DNA of 64,000 nt from Planctomycetaceae bacterium (lineage in GTDB: Bacteria; Planctomycetota; Planctomycetia; Planctomycetales; Planctomycetaceae), in contig JAKFUG010000004.1 in NCBI GenBank assembly GCA_021732785.1, positions 62,001 through 126,000 of the forward strand, read 5' to 3'. How positions within the stretch are numbered: position 1 is the first letter of the stretch; each line of letters begins with the position of its first letter. Shown here one piece after another: positions 46,338 to 55,585 of the stretch. Below the pieces are notes generated by a model, which saw nothing but the letters and a program-made list of their open reading frames with translations, was not told where the DNA came from and searched no databases. The position numbers were made by a program, and so were the translations under genes.

Positions 46338-46820
46338 TCAGTCGTATTCGAGTTCGACCCCCAAAATGCAGATACTTGAATTTCCGAGATATTCAGAAAG
46401 CGTCGATGTGATCTCCCAAGCTGGCTCCCAGTCAAGGAATGTGACCAGATAGCAGTCCCCGCCGATATCCAAATTGCAGAGATAGATTTCTTGTTCTGCC
46501 AGTTTTGAACCAATCAGCTCCAGCATATTGAGAGTATCGCCTTGAAAATTTGCCAACGACGACCAGTCGAGCGGCAACTGTTCTGCGCCATTGAGCTGCT
46601 TTAGCCCTTCAGTAACCTCTTCGGGCCAAGCCTTCCAATCGAGGATTGCGACGGTATGTTTTTCGGCAGCGACGTCCATCAACTCACCCCAAAGATGATC
46701 GAGCATCATCTCAGGGTACATTGGCGGAGTGAATTGATGTGCTGTGATGTCAGCTTGCGTAAGTCCTCGCTCGGCGAGAATTTCTACCGCGCGGTGCAAT
46801 GCATGTGGTAACTCAAGCAT
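46338..46820 (-). CDS. Hypothetical protein
   Basis: 160 residues from ATG 46820, with GGAG 7 bp upstream. No domain recognised. Acidic, with a helical N-terminus ([22 protein letters not shown]) and later beta text ([20 protein letters not shown]). The coding region is more AT-rich than its neighbours, which may signal recent acquisition. The gene is divergent from the SMP-30-like gene. Function unknown. Confidence 0.6.
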   Translation of the reverse strand: MLELPHALHRAVEILAERGLTQADITAHQFTPPMYPEMMLDHLWGELMDVAAEKHTVAILDWKAWPEEVTEGLKQLNGAEQLPLDWSSLANFQGDTLNMLELIGSKLAEQEIYLCNLDIGGDCYLVTFLDWEPAWEITSTLSEYLGNSSICILGVELEYD

Positions 46821-46956
46821 TTGAAAACTCCGGTACTCCAAAAGTCGGTTAAAATAATTCGCGATTGCAATCCCCGGGTTTCCGGCTTGCAATCTATCGA
46901 CGGTGGTTTATGCTCGCGAGAGCGGTGAAAATCAAGTTCTTTTCAGGGTGACGGCG

Positions 46957-47973
46957 ATGCAGCCCCGAGTTCCGATGATCGGTTATGTGACCATTTGGAT
47001 CTTGCTTCCCGCAGTGATCGTCGGGGCCCAGCCGCCGAGCGGTGACCCGGCGGTGATCGATCCTGCGGCGAAAATCGAAGAGTTGTGGAACGATGGCGAG
47101 TTCACCGAAGGGGTCGCTGTCGCCAAAGACGGAAAGGTCTATTTCAGCGACATCGCGATGTCGGGGAAAACGCCGGGCCGCATTTTGAAGTTCGATCCCG
47201 CGACCGGCAAAACGACCGTGCATGTCGCCGACAGTGGTCAAAGCAACGGTCTCTTCTTCACCGCCGACGGCAAACTGCTCGCCACCTGTGGTGCGAACGT
47301 GGGACACCGGGCGCTCTGCGAAGTGACCGCCGACGGGAAGATGAAAAAGCTCAGCGAGAAGTTCGAGGGCAAAGGATACAACGCGCCGAATGATCTCGTG
47401 GTGCATCCCCAAGGCTGGGTTTACTTCAGCGACCCGCGGTACGTCGGCAAGGAACCGCTCGAACTCGATCATCAAAGCGTTTACCTCTATGCAGCCGACG
47501 GTTCCGTAAAACGCGCGACGACCGAGATCCGTAAGCCGAACGGCGTGACTCTGTCGCCGGATGCGATGACCCTGTACGTGGCCGAAACCGATAACGGCGC
47601 GACGGGATTAGAGCCCGCGGGATCGGCACCCCAGCCGCCGAAGTTCACGTTGAACGCCTTTCCGATTCAGGCCGATGGCACGCTCGGACCGAAAAAAGTG
47701 CTCGCCGATTTCGGCGGGGAACTCGGTATCGACGGCATGACGACCGACACCGACGGCCGAATCTACGCCGCCTTCCGGCGCGATTCGCACAAAGGGATCG
47801 TCATCTTCAACAAGGACGGCAAAGAAATCGCGTACATCCCGACAACAACGCTGCCGACCAACTGCAAGTTCGGCACAGGAGCCGAGGCCAGCACCCTCTA
47901 CATGACCGTCGGCACCGGCCTGTTCCGCATCAAGCTGAAGAGCGTTGGCTATCACCCCGAGCTATCGAAATAA
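46957..47973 (+). CDS. SMP-30/gluconolactonase-like secreted propeller
   Basis: 338 residues from ATG 46957 (CAGGGTG upstream), chosen to start the signal peptide (MIGYVTIWILLPAVIVGAQ). Six-bladed propeller text: FTEGVAVAKDGKVYFSDIAM, GRILKFDPATGKTT, NDLVVHPQGWVYFSDPRY, KPNGVTLSPDAMTLYVAETD and IDGMTTDTDGRIYAAFRR. Metal-site residues of SMP-30 are visible: E near the start of the propeller, N in APNDLV and the terminal D in GIDGM. These enzymes open sugar lactones, fitting the sugar oxidation enzymes in this region. Periplasmic. A family D repeat follows. Confidence 0.88.
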   Translation: MQPRVPMIGYVTIWILLPAVIVGAQPPSGDPAVIDPAAKIEELWNDGEFTEGVAVAKDGKVYFSDIAMSGKTPGRILKFDPATGKTTVHVADSGQSNGLFFTADGKLLATCGANVGHRALCEVTADGKMKKLSEKFEGKGYNAPNDLVVHPQGWVYFSDPRYVGKEPLELDHQSVYLYAADGSVKRATTEIRKPNGVTLSPDAMTLYVAETDNGATGLEPAGSAPQPPKFTLNAFPIQADGTLGPKKVLADFGGELGIDGMTTDTDGRIYAAFRRDSHKGIVIFNKDGKEIAYIPTTTLPTNCKFGTGAEASTLYMTVGTGLFRIKLKSVGYHPELSK

Positions 47974-47983
47974 ATGTGTTGAA

Positions 47984-48110
47984 CTCGTTCCCATGCTCCG
48001 CGTGGGAACGCACGGCTGCGACGCTCTGCGTCGCGCGACCAGCGGTAACGAACAAAGAATCGACGCGGAGCGTCTCGGCCCAGCATTCCCACGCAGAGCG
48101 TGGGAACGAG
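47984..48110. repeat. Family D four-hairpin element, copy 4
   Basis: CTCGTTCCCATGCTCCGCGT to GAGCGTGGGAACGAG with the internal GCGACGCTCTGCGTCGC hairpin. It lies 10 bp after the SMP-30-like gene and 18 bp before the next gene. It contains an open frame that must not be annotated. Confidence 0.85.
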
Positions 48111-48128
48111 ATGAAGTGGTGTTCCCAT

Positions 48129-49157
48129 ATGGCAAAAACATCACCACGACAGGACGCTGAACCGCGGATTGTCCGGCTGAGCGATCTCGAACCGGGGCAA
48201 CAGGGCGATTTCTTTGCATTGCTGGTCAAGAAAGACCCCGGCAAAACGCGCGACGGCAAACCGTTCTACCGCGCGGCTTTTCGGGATGCGAACCGCACGG
48301 CGACCGCGATGATCTGGGCCGATGGCGGGTGGTTCGAGGACTGCGAACAGCACTGGCAGCCCGGCCAGTATTTCAAGATTCGGGCGCGATACTTCGAGAA
48401 TCAATACGGCGCAGGAATTGAACTCGAAAAATTGCGTCCGGTCGAAGAGGCGGACCAAAAGGCGGGGTTTGATCCCGGCGAGTTTCATGCCCACTCGCGT
48501 TTTGATCCCATTGCGATGCACGCCGAGTTGATCGCGATCGCCGAGTGTGAAATCGCCGATCCGCAGGTGCGACTGCTCACGGTGACGCTGCTCCGCGATC
48601 ACGCCGACGTCCTGATCCGCATGGCCGCAGCGGTGCATCATCACCATGCGTTCCAGGGTGGATTTGTCGAACATGTCCTGTCGGTCACACGCACGGCGGT
48701 CTATCTGGCGGACAAATACGTCGAGTATTATCCCGCGCTGAACCTGTCGAAATCGCTGGCGGTTGCCGGAGCGATTCTGCACGATATCGGCAAGGTCCAC
48801 GAGCTCGCGCACAGTCCGGAACGATCGGAATACACGCCGGTCGGACGGCTCATCGGCCATATCGTGATCGGTCGTGACATGGTCCGCGCAGCCGCGGCAG
48901 CGATTCCCGACTTCGATGCGGAAACATTGTTACGCCTCGAACATCTGATTCTCGCGCATCAAGGCGTTCCCGAATGGGGCAGTCCGATTCCGCCGAGCAC
49001 GCCGGAAGCGCTGCTCGTGCATTATGCGGATGACATCGATGCGAAGTTCCACATGATGGCCATGGCGCTCACGGCTCCCGTCACCGCGGGGAATGAGGCA
49101 TTCACAGCGCGGGATAATCCCTTGCAGCGGCGGTTGTTTCGCGGGTTGCCGCAGTGA
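48129..49157 (+). CDS. HD-domain 3'-5' exoribonuclease (YhaM-like)
   Basis: 342 residues from ATG 48129; the upstream open frame is repeat DNA. An N-terminal OB-fold (RLSDLEPGQQGDFFALLVKKD..., residues about 13-110) precedes an HD domain (about 145-320). Metal-binding residues are visible in HHHHAFQGGFVEH and GAILHDIGK, with a later histidine in LEHLILAHQG. This order, OB then HD, is the layout of YhaM-type exonucleases that process RNA or DNA 3' ends. Soluble and cytoplasmic. Operon partners are not seen. A hairpin with 10-bp arms follows the stop. Confidence 0.88.
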   Translation: MAKTSPRQDAEPRIVRLSDLEPGQQGDFFALLVKKDPGKTRDGKPFYRAAFRDANRTATAMIWADGGWFEDCEQHWQPGQYFKIRARYFENQYGAGIELEKLRPVEEADQKAGFDPGEFHAHSRFDPIAMHAELIAIAECEIADPQVRLLTVTLLRDHADVLIRMAAAVHHHHAFQGGFVEHVLSVTRTAVYLADKYVEYYPALNLSKSLAVAGAILHDIGKVHELAHSPERSEYTPVGRLIGHIVIGRDMVRAAAAAIPDFDAETLLRLEHLILAHQGVPEWGSPIPPSTPEALLVHYADDIDAKFHMMAMALTAPVTAGNEAFTARDNPLQRRLFRGLPQ

Positions 49158-49167
49158 AATGAAAAGA

Positions 49168-49189
49168 CCCAGGGATCGGGATCCCTGGG
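49168..49189. terminator. Hairpin between convergent genes
   Basis: CCCAGGGATC and GATCCCTGGG with a 2-base loop between ends at 49157 and 49221. No long T-tract. Confidence 0.55.
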
Positions 49190-49220
49190 CTTCGGTGTGG
49201 AACATGAATGATCGCGGGGA

Positions 49221-50663
49221 TCAATTCGCCTTTGTGGAGATCGGATCCGGAATGGGTGCGAGCGTGGCAGCACTGGCGATGTTCGATTCTGTTGCGAACT
49301 TCAACGTGACGACATCGTTTCCCGGATGGACGGCTTCCTGGATCAACGCTTCCACCTGGGTGAGCGTGCGCGCCAAATCGGTCGGTGCTGCCTTGCGGTA
49401 ACGGTCGAGCAGTTTCATGCCGTGATCATAGTCCTTCTGGACAAGATGCACGGCCCCATCGCGGTCGACGGCCCGTTCCACCGCGGGCATCTGCCTGGCG
49501 AGGAACAGCAGCGTTTCCCCGGCGAGTTGCGGATCTTTGAGCATCAAGTCCACCAGCTTGGGACCGTGCTGATAGTACAACTGCGACAGTGCCCGCCCGG
49601 CCTCGGATTTGTTCAGCACCCCATCACGGAATTTGCGCAGGCCATCCATGTCATCTTGCGACAAGGGGAACGGCAGGAATTGCTTCGCCGAACTCGCGAG
49701 CCGCGCGAGCAGGCAACCGCCGCCGCCCCCCCCGCAGGATGTGCTCACGCTGCCGAGTTGGGGCCGGAACGTGCCCACGATCGACCGTGCGCGGGCTCCC
49801 TGACCGGAGGTGAAATGATCCATACACGGATCGTCGACATAGTTCATGAAGTTGTGGACCGGAGACGACGTCGGCGGATTACACGACGGGCCGGTCGTCG
49901 GACAGCCGTAATCGGGATTCGCGTGCGATTGCGTATCCGCGACTTCATCGCCGGCACCGAGACAACCCCCTTCAAAGGTATGGAACAACCCCAGCCAATG
50001 GCCGACTTCGTGCGTTGCGGTATCCCCTTCGTTGTACGGAACGGCAGCCCCGCCGGGGAGGGATGTGTAGAGACAGACAACGCCATCGCGCTGCGTATCG
50101 ATCACGGGGAAGGGGAACGTCGACCAACCCAACAGGCTGCCACCGGGATTCGCCGTATAGAGATTCAGAAACTTTTTTGGCTCGCGGCCCAGTGCGGTTT
50201 TCGCTTGAAGTTCGGCCGGCGAATTCGGAGCCATCGCGAACCATGCGGCATTGCTCGACACCCGCGGCGGATAGGCCACCGGGTCGTAACAGAACGTGAA
50301 GCCATGACTGTTGTACGCATTGTTCAGCACCTCGGTTTGATCGAGTCGCTGCTGTTCGGTAATGGTCCCGGCCGCCCCGTTGGTGATGTGGATGAACTGA
50401 ATGGGAATGATCACATTCCCGGTCAAATCGGCCTGCAGTCCCCGCGCCGCCACGGCTTGTGCGACAGCAGCGCGCTGGGCCGCCGTCGGTACCGGAGTGG
50501 CACACCGCGCCCCGGCGGCACCGAAGGCTTCACGACTGGCAAACAGCTTTCCGCCAATCCGAATGCTGCCTTGGGTGTCGGGCTCCTGAGCCATCACCAG
50601 CCACGTGGCAAGGAGGGGCGCCAGGAGCGCGCAAGACCCGATCAAACTGGACGTTGATTTCAT
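49221..50663 (-). CDS. Secreted M43-type metalloprotease (pappalysin-like)
   Basis: 480 residues from ATG 50663, a start giving a signal peptide (SLIGSCALLAPLLATWLVMAQE). The zincin site HEVGHWLGLFH (H218, E219, H222, H228) and the Met-turn around M273 (NFMNYVDDPCM) identify a metzincin of the M43 (cytophagalysin/pappalysin) family. The usual enzyme ends soon after the Met-turn; here about 200 more residues follow, including a GGGGG stretch and a helical region (about 340-480). This extension is unusual and may be for anchoring or regulation. It should act outside the cell or in the periplasm. Confidence 0.88.
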   Translation of the reverse strand: MKSTSSLIGSCALLAPLLATWLVMAQEPDTQGSIRIGGKLFASREAFGAAGARCATPVPTAAQRAAVAQAVAARGLQADLTGNVIIPIQFIHITNGAAGTITEQQRLDQTEVLNNAYNSHGFTFCYDPVAYPPRVSSNAAWFAMAPNSPAELQAKTALGREPKKFLNLYTANPGGSLLGWSTFPFPVIDTQRDGVVCLYTSLPGGAAVPYNEGDTATHEVGHWLGLFHTFEGGCLGAGDEVADTQSHANPDYGCPTTGPSCNPPTSSPVHNFMNYVDDPCMDHFTSGQGARARSIVGTFRPQLGSVSTSCGGGGGGCLLARLASSAKQFLPFPLSQDDMDGLRKFRDGVLNKSEAGRALSQLYYQHGPKLVDLMLKDPQLAGETLLFLARQMPAVERAVDRDGAVHLVQKDYDHGMKLLDRYRKAAPTDLARTLTQVEALIQEAVHPGNDVVTLKFATESNIASAATLAPIPDPISTKAN

Positions 50664-50958
50664 CGCCGGACTCCAACGTGGCAGCCTCGAAACGAGGCGT
50701 GGCAATTCGCAACCAGACGGAGAATAGAATCGCGTTCTGAAAGGCTAACGGTCGGGTTCTAAAAGAGTCAATCAGGATCGCTCCGCACGAGCGCATTTTC
50801 GCGGATTGCACCCACACACAGGTCATATCCTGAACGCGGTGCGTGCAGGTCGCATCAAATCCGGTCGAATACCCGCATATCCGATACACTCGGCAAGCGG
50901 ATCCGTCTCCCGCCAAAGCGTTGAATCAGAATTTCAAATCCGCTCGCCATACGATGAA

Positions 50959-51654
50959 CTACCGCTTCGGACGGGATTGCGGCGGATCGGCGAGCTGGTC
51001 GTAAAACCGGCGGACGGCCTCTTCGTATTGGGGCAGCATTCGTTCGCCATACGAATTGAGTAGCCGCTCGCGAAGTTTCTCGGGAAGGTGTCCCCACACG
51101 TCGACTTCCAGACGCTGGCGCTTTGCCGCGGCGGTGGTGGCCTTCCGGTTGGGACCGGTTCGTTCTTCGGAGTCCGCGGGGTTCTGTCGTTCTTTACCGC
51201 CCAGTTGAGAAGCCGGTTTGGGACGCATCTGGGTAGGGTCGCCCCCCGGCTGGTTTTTCGGTTTGGAAGAAGCGTTTTGTTGCCGACCCGATTTGCCGGT
51301 GCCGCTTTTGGATTCCGGTGGGGGATTCCCGTTTTTGCCACCGCCTCCGCCGCCATCGGAGGGCGGGGGTGTTTCCGGCGGCGTGTTGAGCAACGCATCG
51401 AGTTGATCGAGCACACTCTGTTGAGCCGATTGGGTGGCGTCGCCGGTCTCCCGATCTTTCAATTGGGTTTCAATGGCCCGCATCGATTCCACAACTTTGG
51501 CCAACTGCTCCGCGGCGGGAATCGGCTGCTTCCCAGATGTTTCGGCATTCGGCGCATCCGCCGGTTTCGGTTCCTGTGCGAAACAGGTCGAACAAACCAA
51601 AGCGGTGATCGTCATCGCTCGGCTCAACAGCAAAGTTATGAACCGCGTCATCAT
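50959..51654 (-). CDS. Secreted proline/glycine-rich protein
   Basis: 231 residues with a signal peptide (MMTRFITLLLSRAMTITALVCSTCF). A low-complexity, proline- and glycine-rich middle (PPETPPPSDGGGGGG) separates helical segments (EQLAKVVESMRAIETQLKDRE and LPEKLRERLLNSYGERMLPQYEEAVRRFYDQL). No named domain. It starts at ATG 51654 in an ATGATGA overlap with the stop of the large gene upstream, which implies translational coupling and a shared role. I recall such C-terminal partners in planctomycete DUF4175-like clusters. Confidence 0.7.
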   Translation of the reverse strand: MMTRFITLLLSRAMTITALVCSTCFAQEPKPADAPNAETSGKQPIPAAEQLAKVVESMRAIETQLKDRETGDATQSAQQSVLDQLDALLNTPPETPPPSDGGGGGGKNGNPPPESKSGTGKSGRQQNASSKPKNQPGGDPTQMRPKPASQLGGKERQNPADSEERTGPNRKATTAAAKRQRLEVDVWGHLPEKLRERLLNSYGERMLPQYEEAVRRFYDQLADPPQSRPKR

Positions 51655-54600
51655 TTCGGCTCCGGTTCTGTGGCGGGTTTCGCATCCGGTGAGCGCGCGG
51701 GGCGGGCGAACTTCTCGATCAGTTGCTCGGCCAGTCCGGCGAGTTCGCCTTGCTCCGCGGCGAGTTCCTGCACCTGCATGGTTTCGTCGTCGGTCCATTT
51801 GCCGGCTTCCATCCGTTGTCGTTCCCAGGCTTTGGTCCGTTCGAGACAATCGGCCTGCATATCGCGCAGCAATTGCAGTTCGAGTCGCTGCGGCAATGAT
51901 TCCCCCGGAGGCCCGGCCGTCTTCGGGGCGGTGTCCTCGTCCGGCGGTGTCGTGGCTTCGGATGGATTCTGCTCATCGCTCTTAGGCTTCGCGTTCCATG
52001 CCGTCAGCAATTGGTCGAAGCGTTTCACGACTTGCCGTTCCAGATCCTGCGTGACGCGATCGGTCTGACGGGCGTCCAGCCGGGCCGCCGCTCGGCGCAG
52101 ATCGCGCTCGGCGAACTCGAGCGATTTCTTCACGACGGCCGTGTTGGCCAGGGATTTCTGCACATCGGCGAGTTCCGTGTGCAACGTCTTCTCCACGTCC
52201 GCAAGATCCTTCAGCGACCGCAGTTGCCCGCGCGTCCATTGGCCCCGCGCAGCACGCTCTTCTTCCAGTCGGGTCGTTTCTTCCATCACCGCTTTCTGTT
52301 GCAGTTTCAGCCCTTCGATTTTGGCCGTCAGCTTCTCGAAATCCTCGCGGGCCAATTGCTCCGCCACTTCCTTTTCCGCGGCGGCGAGTTCGTCCTGCAA
52401 TTGTTCGATGTCTTCGCCCGCCTCATTGATGGACTCCATCGCCCCTTCGCCCGACTCGCCGCCTTCGAGGCTTTGTTCCGCGGAGCGCAAACGATCGGCG
52501 GCGCGGTGAGCGGCGTCCGCAGCGGGCTTGAGTCGCAAGCGTTGCAGTTGCCGTTCGAGCTTCTGCAATTGGCGTCGTAACCGGGCGGCGTCATCCCGCA
52601 GTGCGGTCTTTTCGGCGGGAGTGAAGCCGTCGCGTGCCGCGTCATCCGTCTTTTTGCGAAGCTGCTCTTCGTCGTCGGCAATCTGCTGTGCATCTTCCTG
52701 CGCATGGTCAATCCGCTTCATCAGTTGCTCGGTGTCATCCGGCGGTTCGGCATTCCATTCGTCTTGCGTTTTCTTGAGCAGTTCTTCCGCGGCCCGCTGT
52801 GCCTCACCCGCCTCACCCAATCGATTGGCAGCCAGATCATCGGCGGCCTGGCGCAGCTTCGCGCCGGTTTGCGCCGTCTGCAGTTGGTCGGCCGCATCGA
52901 GCAGTTGCGCGGCGGTTTGCGGTTCGCTCTCTTCGAGAGCTTCGCTTTGATCCCGCAGCAGACGTTCGAACTGATCCACGCGCTGCGATTGCTGCCGTTG
53001 TCGCATCGACAGTTTTTGCAGATCGGTTCGCTGTTGCGGGGACAGTTCCGCGGCCGATTTCCCCACGGTTTGCGAGCCGAGTTCGCCCGTCGCTTTGTTG
53101 ATTTCGGACTGTTCTTTCAGCAGGCTGTCTAACTGCTGAGTTAAAGCGCGATCGTTCCGCCATTCCGAAAACTGTTTCTGCCAGTCATCGAGCGATTGCA
53201 GCACATCGTCCTGAATGCGACCGGCCCGATCGAGCGAAGAGGCGGCATCGGTCGGCATCGGCGTCTCGGCGGGCGGCTTCTTGTCGGGAGCTTCCGCGGG
53301 AACCGGCTGCGATTCGACGATCTTATTGGCCTGTGTCAGCTCCCGTGCTAACGGCATGAGCGATGTCTCATCCAGCTTGTCCAGCCCGTCAGCGAGTTGC
53401 TCCAGATTGGTTTCGGTTTCTTCGTCATGCAACTGGTTGATGGGGAAATCACGCCGCAGTTCGCGCGCTCGAGCGGCAATCCCCCGCGCCGTTTCCGTGA
53501 GTTGTTGCGTCAGTTGCCGTTGATCAATTTCGAGGCGATGCAGGCTGTCTTTGTCTGCGGGGCGCAGTTGGCCGACATCGGTGAGTTGTTGCAAGAGATC
53601 GACGGTTTGTTGACGCAGCCGCGTTTGTTGCTCGTGGGCATGCTGCAAATCTTCGACGATTTCGCCGATGCGGGCGGCAAGGTCCTGCTGCTTTTCTTCC
53701 TTGGAAACGACAATGAGCAACCGCGGGGCACTTTTGCCGGTGTGCGGTCCGGTGAGGTTGCAGATGTCGTCCGCTTCGATGCGGTACATCACGCGATCAC
53801 CCGGCTTGAGTGCCAGATCGGACAACGCCCACGGGGCTTCCACACTGGCTTGCCGTCGGCGATCGGTCCACGCTTCCAACGGCCGCTGAGCCGTCGCTTC
53901 GCTTTCGCGTTGCCACACCAGTCGCGAGGCCACCAGGCCCCAGTCATCCGCGGCATCGAAGCGGAGGCTCAATTCCGCGTCGGGCGTAACGAACAGGTCA
54001 CCGGCCGGTTCGCGCAATGTGACTTCGGGCAGCGCATCGAGTTGCCCCCGCAGTTCGAATTGCAGCGGTTCGAGTTCGGAGAAGCCCTCTTCGTCCGTCA
54101 GTTGGAACCACACGGGGACGGCTCCCGCCTGTTCGATGGTCACCGCGGTATGAAAATCGACATGGTTTTCGGCAAGCGTTACCGGCAATGTCACACCATC
54201 GCGGCGCCGGAGTTCGATCTTCTTCAACGGTTTCGACGACTTCGCGGCGATGGTGACACGACTGCCAATCACCCCGGACGCATGAATCGCCCCGCGCGGC
54301 AACGATTCTTCGGGCAGGTTGAGATAGGCCGGGGGCTGCACGGCCAGTGAGAAATCGGTGAGCGTCGGCGGTTCGACGACGTCGAGGTGATGCCAGGGCA
54401 TCAGATCATCGTCACCGCCGACGGCGCGGAACTCGATCGGTCCCCGCGTCGCCGGGAGGCTGAGCGCGGCAACGGGGCGCGGTTTGCCGCTGGTTTCGCT
54501 TCGTGTGGTCCGCCGCAACAGTTCCCGAACCGGCCGCGGTTGGCCTTCGAGACGGGTTTCCAGCCAGACTTCATCGGGTAACTTCCCGCGAGCATTTTCA

Positions 54601-55277
54601 ACCGTGAATTCCAGCAGGCTGCCGCGCACGGAACGAAGCACGGCTCCGGTGTCGAGTGAAAGCGATTTGCCGTCGGCGTTCACGATCACGAGAGCCGTCG
54701 CTCGCGGCCACGGATAATTCGCCCACGGGAAGGCCAACCGTTTGAGTGCGGTTCCCGCATGCAGCGGGAAGGACCATAACAGCATGACGCTCAGCAGGCA
54801 GGCACTCATCCCGCTGATGAGAGCCGGACGGATCCTGCGCGGTTCAATCACCTCGCGCGGATCGACCGCCCGCAGATCATTCCACGCCTGCCCGACGACG
54901 AGTTGCTGCAACGACGGCGACCCCATTCGCGGCTGGCATCCCGTGGAGCGGAAACTCATCGCGGCACTCAGCCGTCCCGCAAACCCCGGATAACGCCGTT
55001 CGATTTGCGACGCGAGAAAAACATCCGAAAGGGACAATCGCAACGGTGCGATCAGAAACCGCCAAGTGGCGACAGTCACTCCGGTCCAGACGGAGACCGC
55101 GAGCAACCACCGCAAGCTGGTGTCATCGAACCACCGATCCAGCAGCCCGGCGGTGACAATGCTGAAGAGCAACACCGCGGCGGTGAGACTCACGCCGGAC
55201 CACCAGACCAACGACACCACCCGTCGGCGTAATGCCGAAAGTTTTTCATCAACGGCGGATCGTTCGGTGAGTGTCAT
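51651..55277 (-). CDS. Large coiled-coil membrane protein (DUF4175-like)
   Basis: 1208 residues from ATG 55277; the longer frame upstream is repeat DNA. Two N-terminal membrane helices (about 20-45 and 50-75) and another near 157-180, a beta-rich region at about 190-560, then a long highly charged coiled-coil-like region to about 1150 (repeats such as EELLKKTQDEWNAEPPDDTEQLMKRIDHAQEDAQ). This is the layout of planctomycete DUF4175-like proteins. Its partner gene overlaps its stop codon. It probably forms an inner-membrane assembly reaching into the periplasm, alongside the vWA protein upstream. Function unknown. Confidence 0.75.
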   Translation of the reverse strand: MTLTERSAVDEKLSALRRRVVSLVWWSGVSLTAAVLLFSIVTAGLLDRWFDDTSLRWLLAVSVWTGVTVATWRFLIAPLRLSLSDVFLASQIERRYPGFAGRLSAAMSFRSTGCQPRMGSPSLQQLVVGQAWNDLRAVDPREVIEPRRIRPALISGMSACLLSVMLLWSFPLHAGTALKRLAFPWANYPWPRATALVIVNADGKSLSLDTGAVLRSVRGSLLEFTVENARGKLPDEVWLETRLEGQPRPVRELLRRTTRSETSGKPRPVAALSLPATRGPIEFRAVGGDDDLMPWHHLDVVEPPTLTDFSLAVQPPAYLNLPEESLPRGAIHASGVIGSRVTIAAKSSKPLKKIELRRRDGVTLPVTLAENHVDFHTAVTIEQAGAVPVWFQLTDEEGFSELEPLQFELRGQLDALPEVTLREPAGDLFVTPDAELSLRFDAADDWGLVASRLVWQRESEATAQRPLEAWTDRRRQASVEAPWALSDLALKPGDRVMYRIEADDICNLTGPHTGKSAPRLLIVVSKEEKQQDLAARIGEIVEDLQHAHEQQTRLRQQTVDLLQQLTDVGQLRPADKDSLHRLEIDQRQLTQQLTETARGIAARARELRRDFPINQLHDEETETNLEQLADGLDKLDETSLMPLARELTQANKIVESQPVPAEAPDKKPPAETPMPTDAASSLDRAGRIQDDVLQSLDDWQKQFSEWRNDRALTQQLDSLLKEQSEINKATGELGSQTVGKSAAELSPQQRTDLQKLSMRQRQQSQRVDQFERLLRDQSEALEESEPQTAAQLLDAADQLQTAQTGAKLRQAADDLAANRLGEAGEAQRAAEELLKKTQDEWNAEPPDDTEQLMKRIDHAQEDAQQIADDEEQLRKKTDDAARDGFTPAEKTALRDDAARLRRQLQKLERQLQRLRLKPAADAAHRAADRLRSAEQSLEGGESGEGAMESINEAGEDIEQLQDELAAAEKEVAEQLAREDFEKLTAKIEGLKLQQKAVMEETTRLEEERAARGQWTRGQLRSLKDLADVEKTLHTELADVQKSLANTAVVKKSLEFAERDLRRAAARLDARQTDRVTQDLERQVVKRFDQLLTAWNAKPKSDEQNPSEATTPPDEDTAPKTAGPPGESLPQRLELQLLRDMQADCLERTKAWERQRMEAGKWTDDETMQVQELAAEQGELAGLAEQLIEKFARPARSPDAKPATEPEPK

Positions 55278-55371
55278 GATGATCGCGTTGATTTGGGACG
55301 AGGCGGTGTTTTCAAGGCCGTGCAAAGTGACCCGTGAAAAATGCGAAATGACAGAGCATTGTTTCCTGACC

Positions 55372-55572
55372 CCCGAGAGGGGTCGCAGACGGTAGCCGGT
55401 GGTCGTAGCGAAGCGAAGACCACCGGAACAAGGGCAACCTCTCATGCACCCCGGAGGGTGTGCCAGAAGCGTGCAGTTCTGGCACACCCTCCGGGGTGCA
55501 TTTCCTCTTCCACACCATTCCGGGGGTTTCGCATGCGCTCAACCCCCGGCTACCGTCTGCGATCCCTTCGGG
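55372..55572. repeat. Family J nested palindrome
   Basis: Outer arms at 55372-55399 and 55546-55572 (CGCAGACGGTAGCCGG / complement, with minor mismatch). Inside is a perfect 24-nt pair at 55445-55468 and 55477-55500 (beginning TGCACCCCGGAGGGTGTGCC). Two further hairpins at 55396-55426 and 55520-55549 flank it. It lies between the DUF4175-like and vWA genes. Confidence 0.85.
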
Positions 55573-55585
55573 ATCCACACCAATA

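Noticed and set aside
47976-48128. Upstream extension of the YhaM-like gene (MLNSFPCSAWERTAATLCV...)
   Set aside because: These codons lie in a family D repeat, whose translation gives the same peptide at other loci; the real start is ATG 48129.
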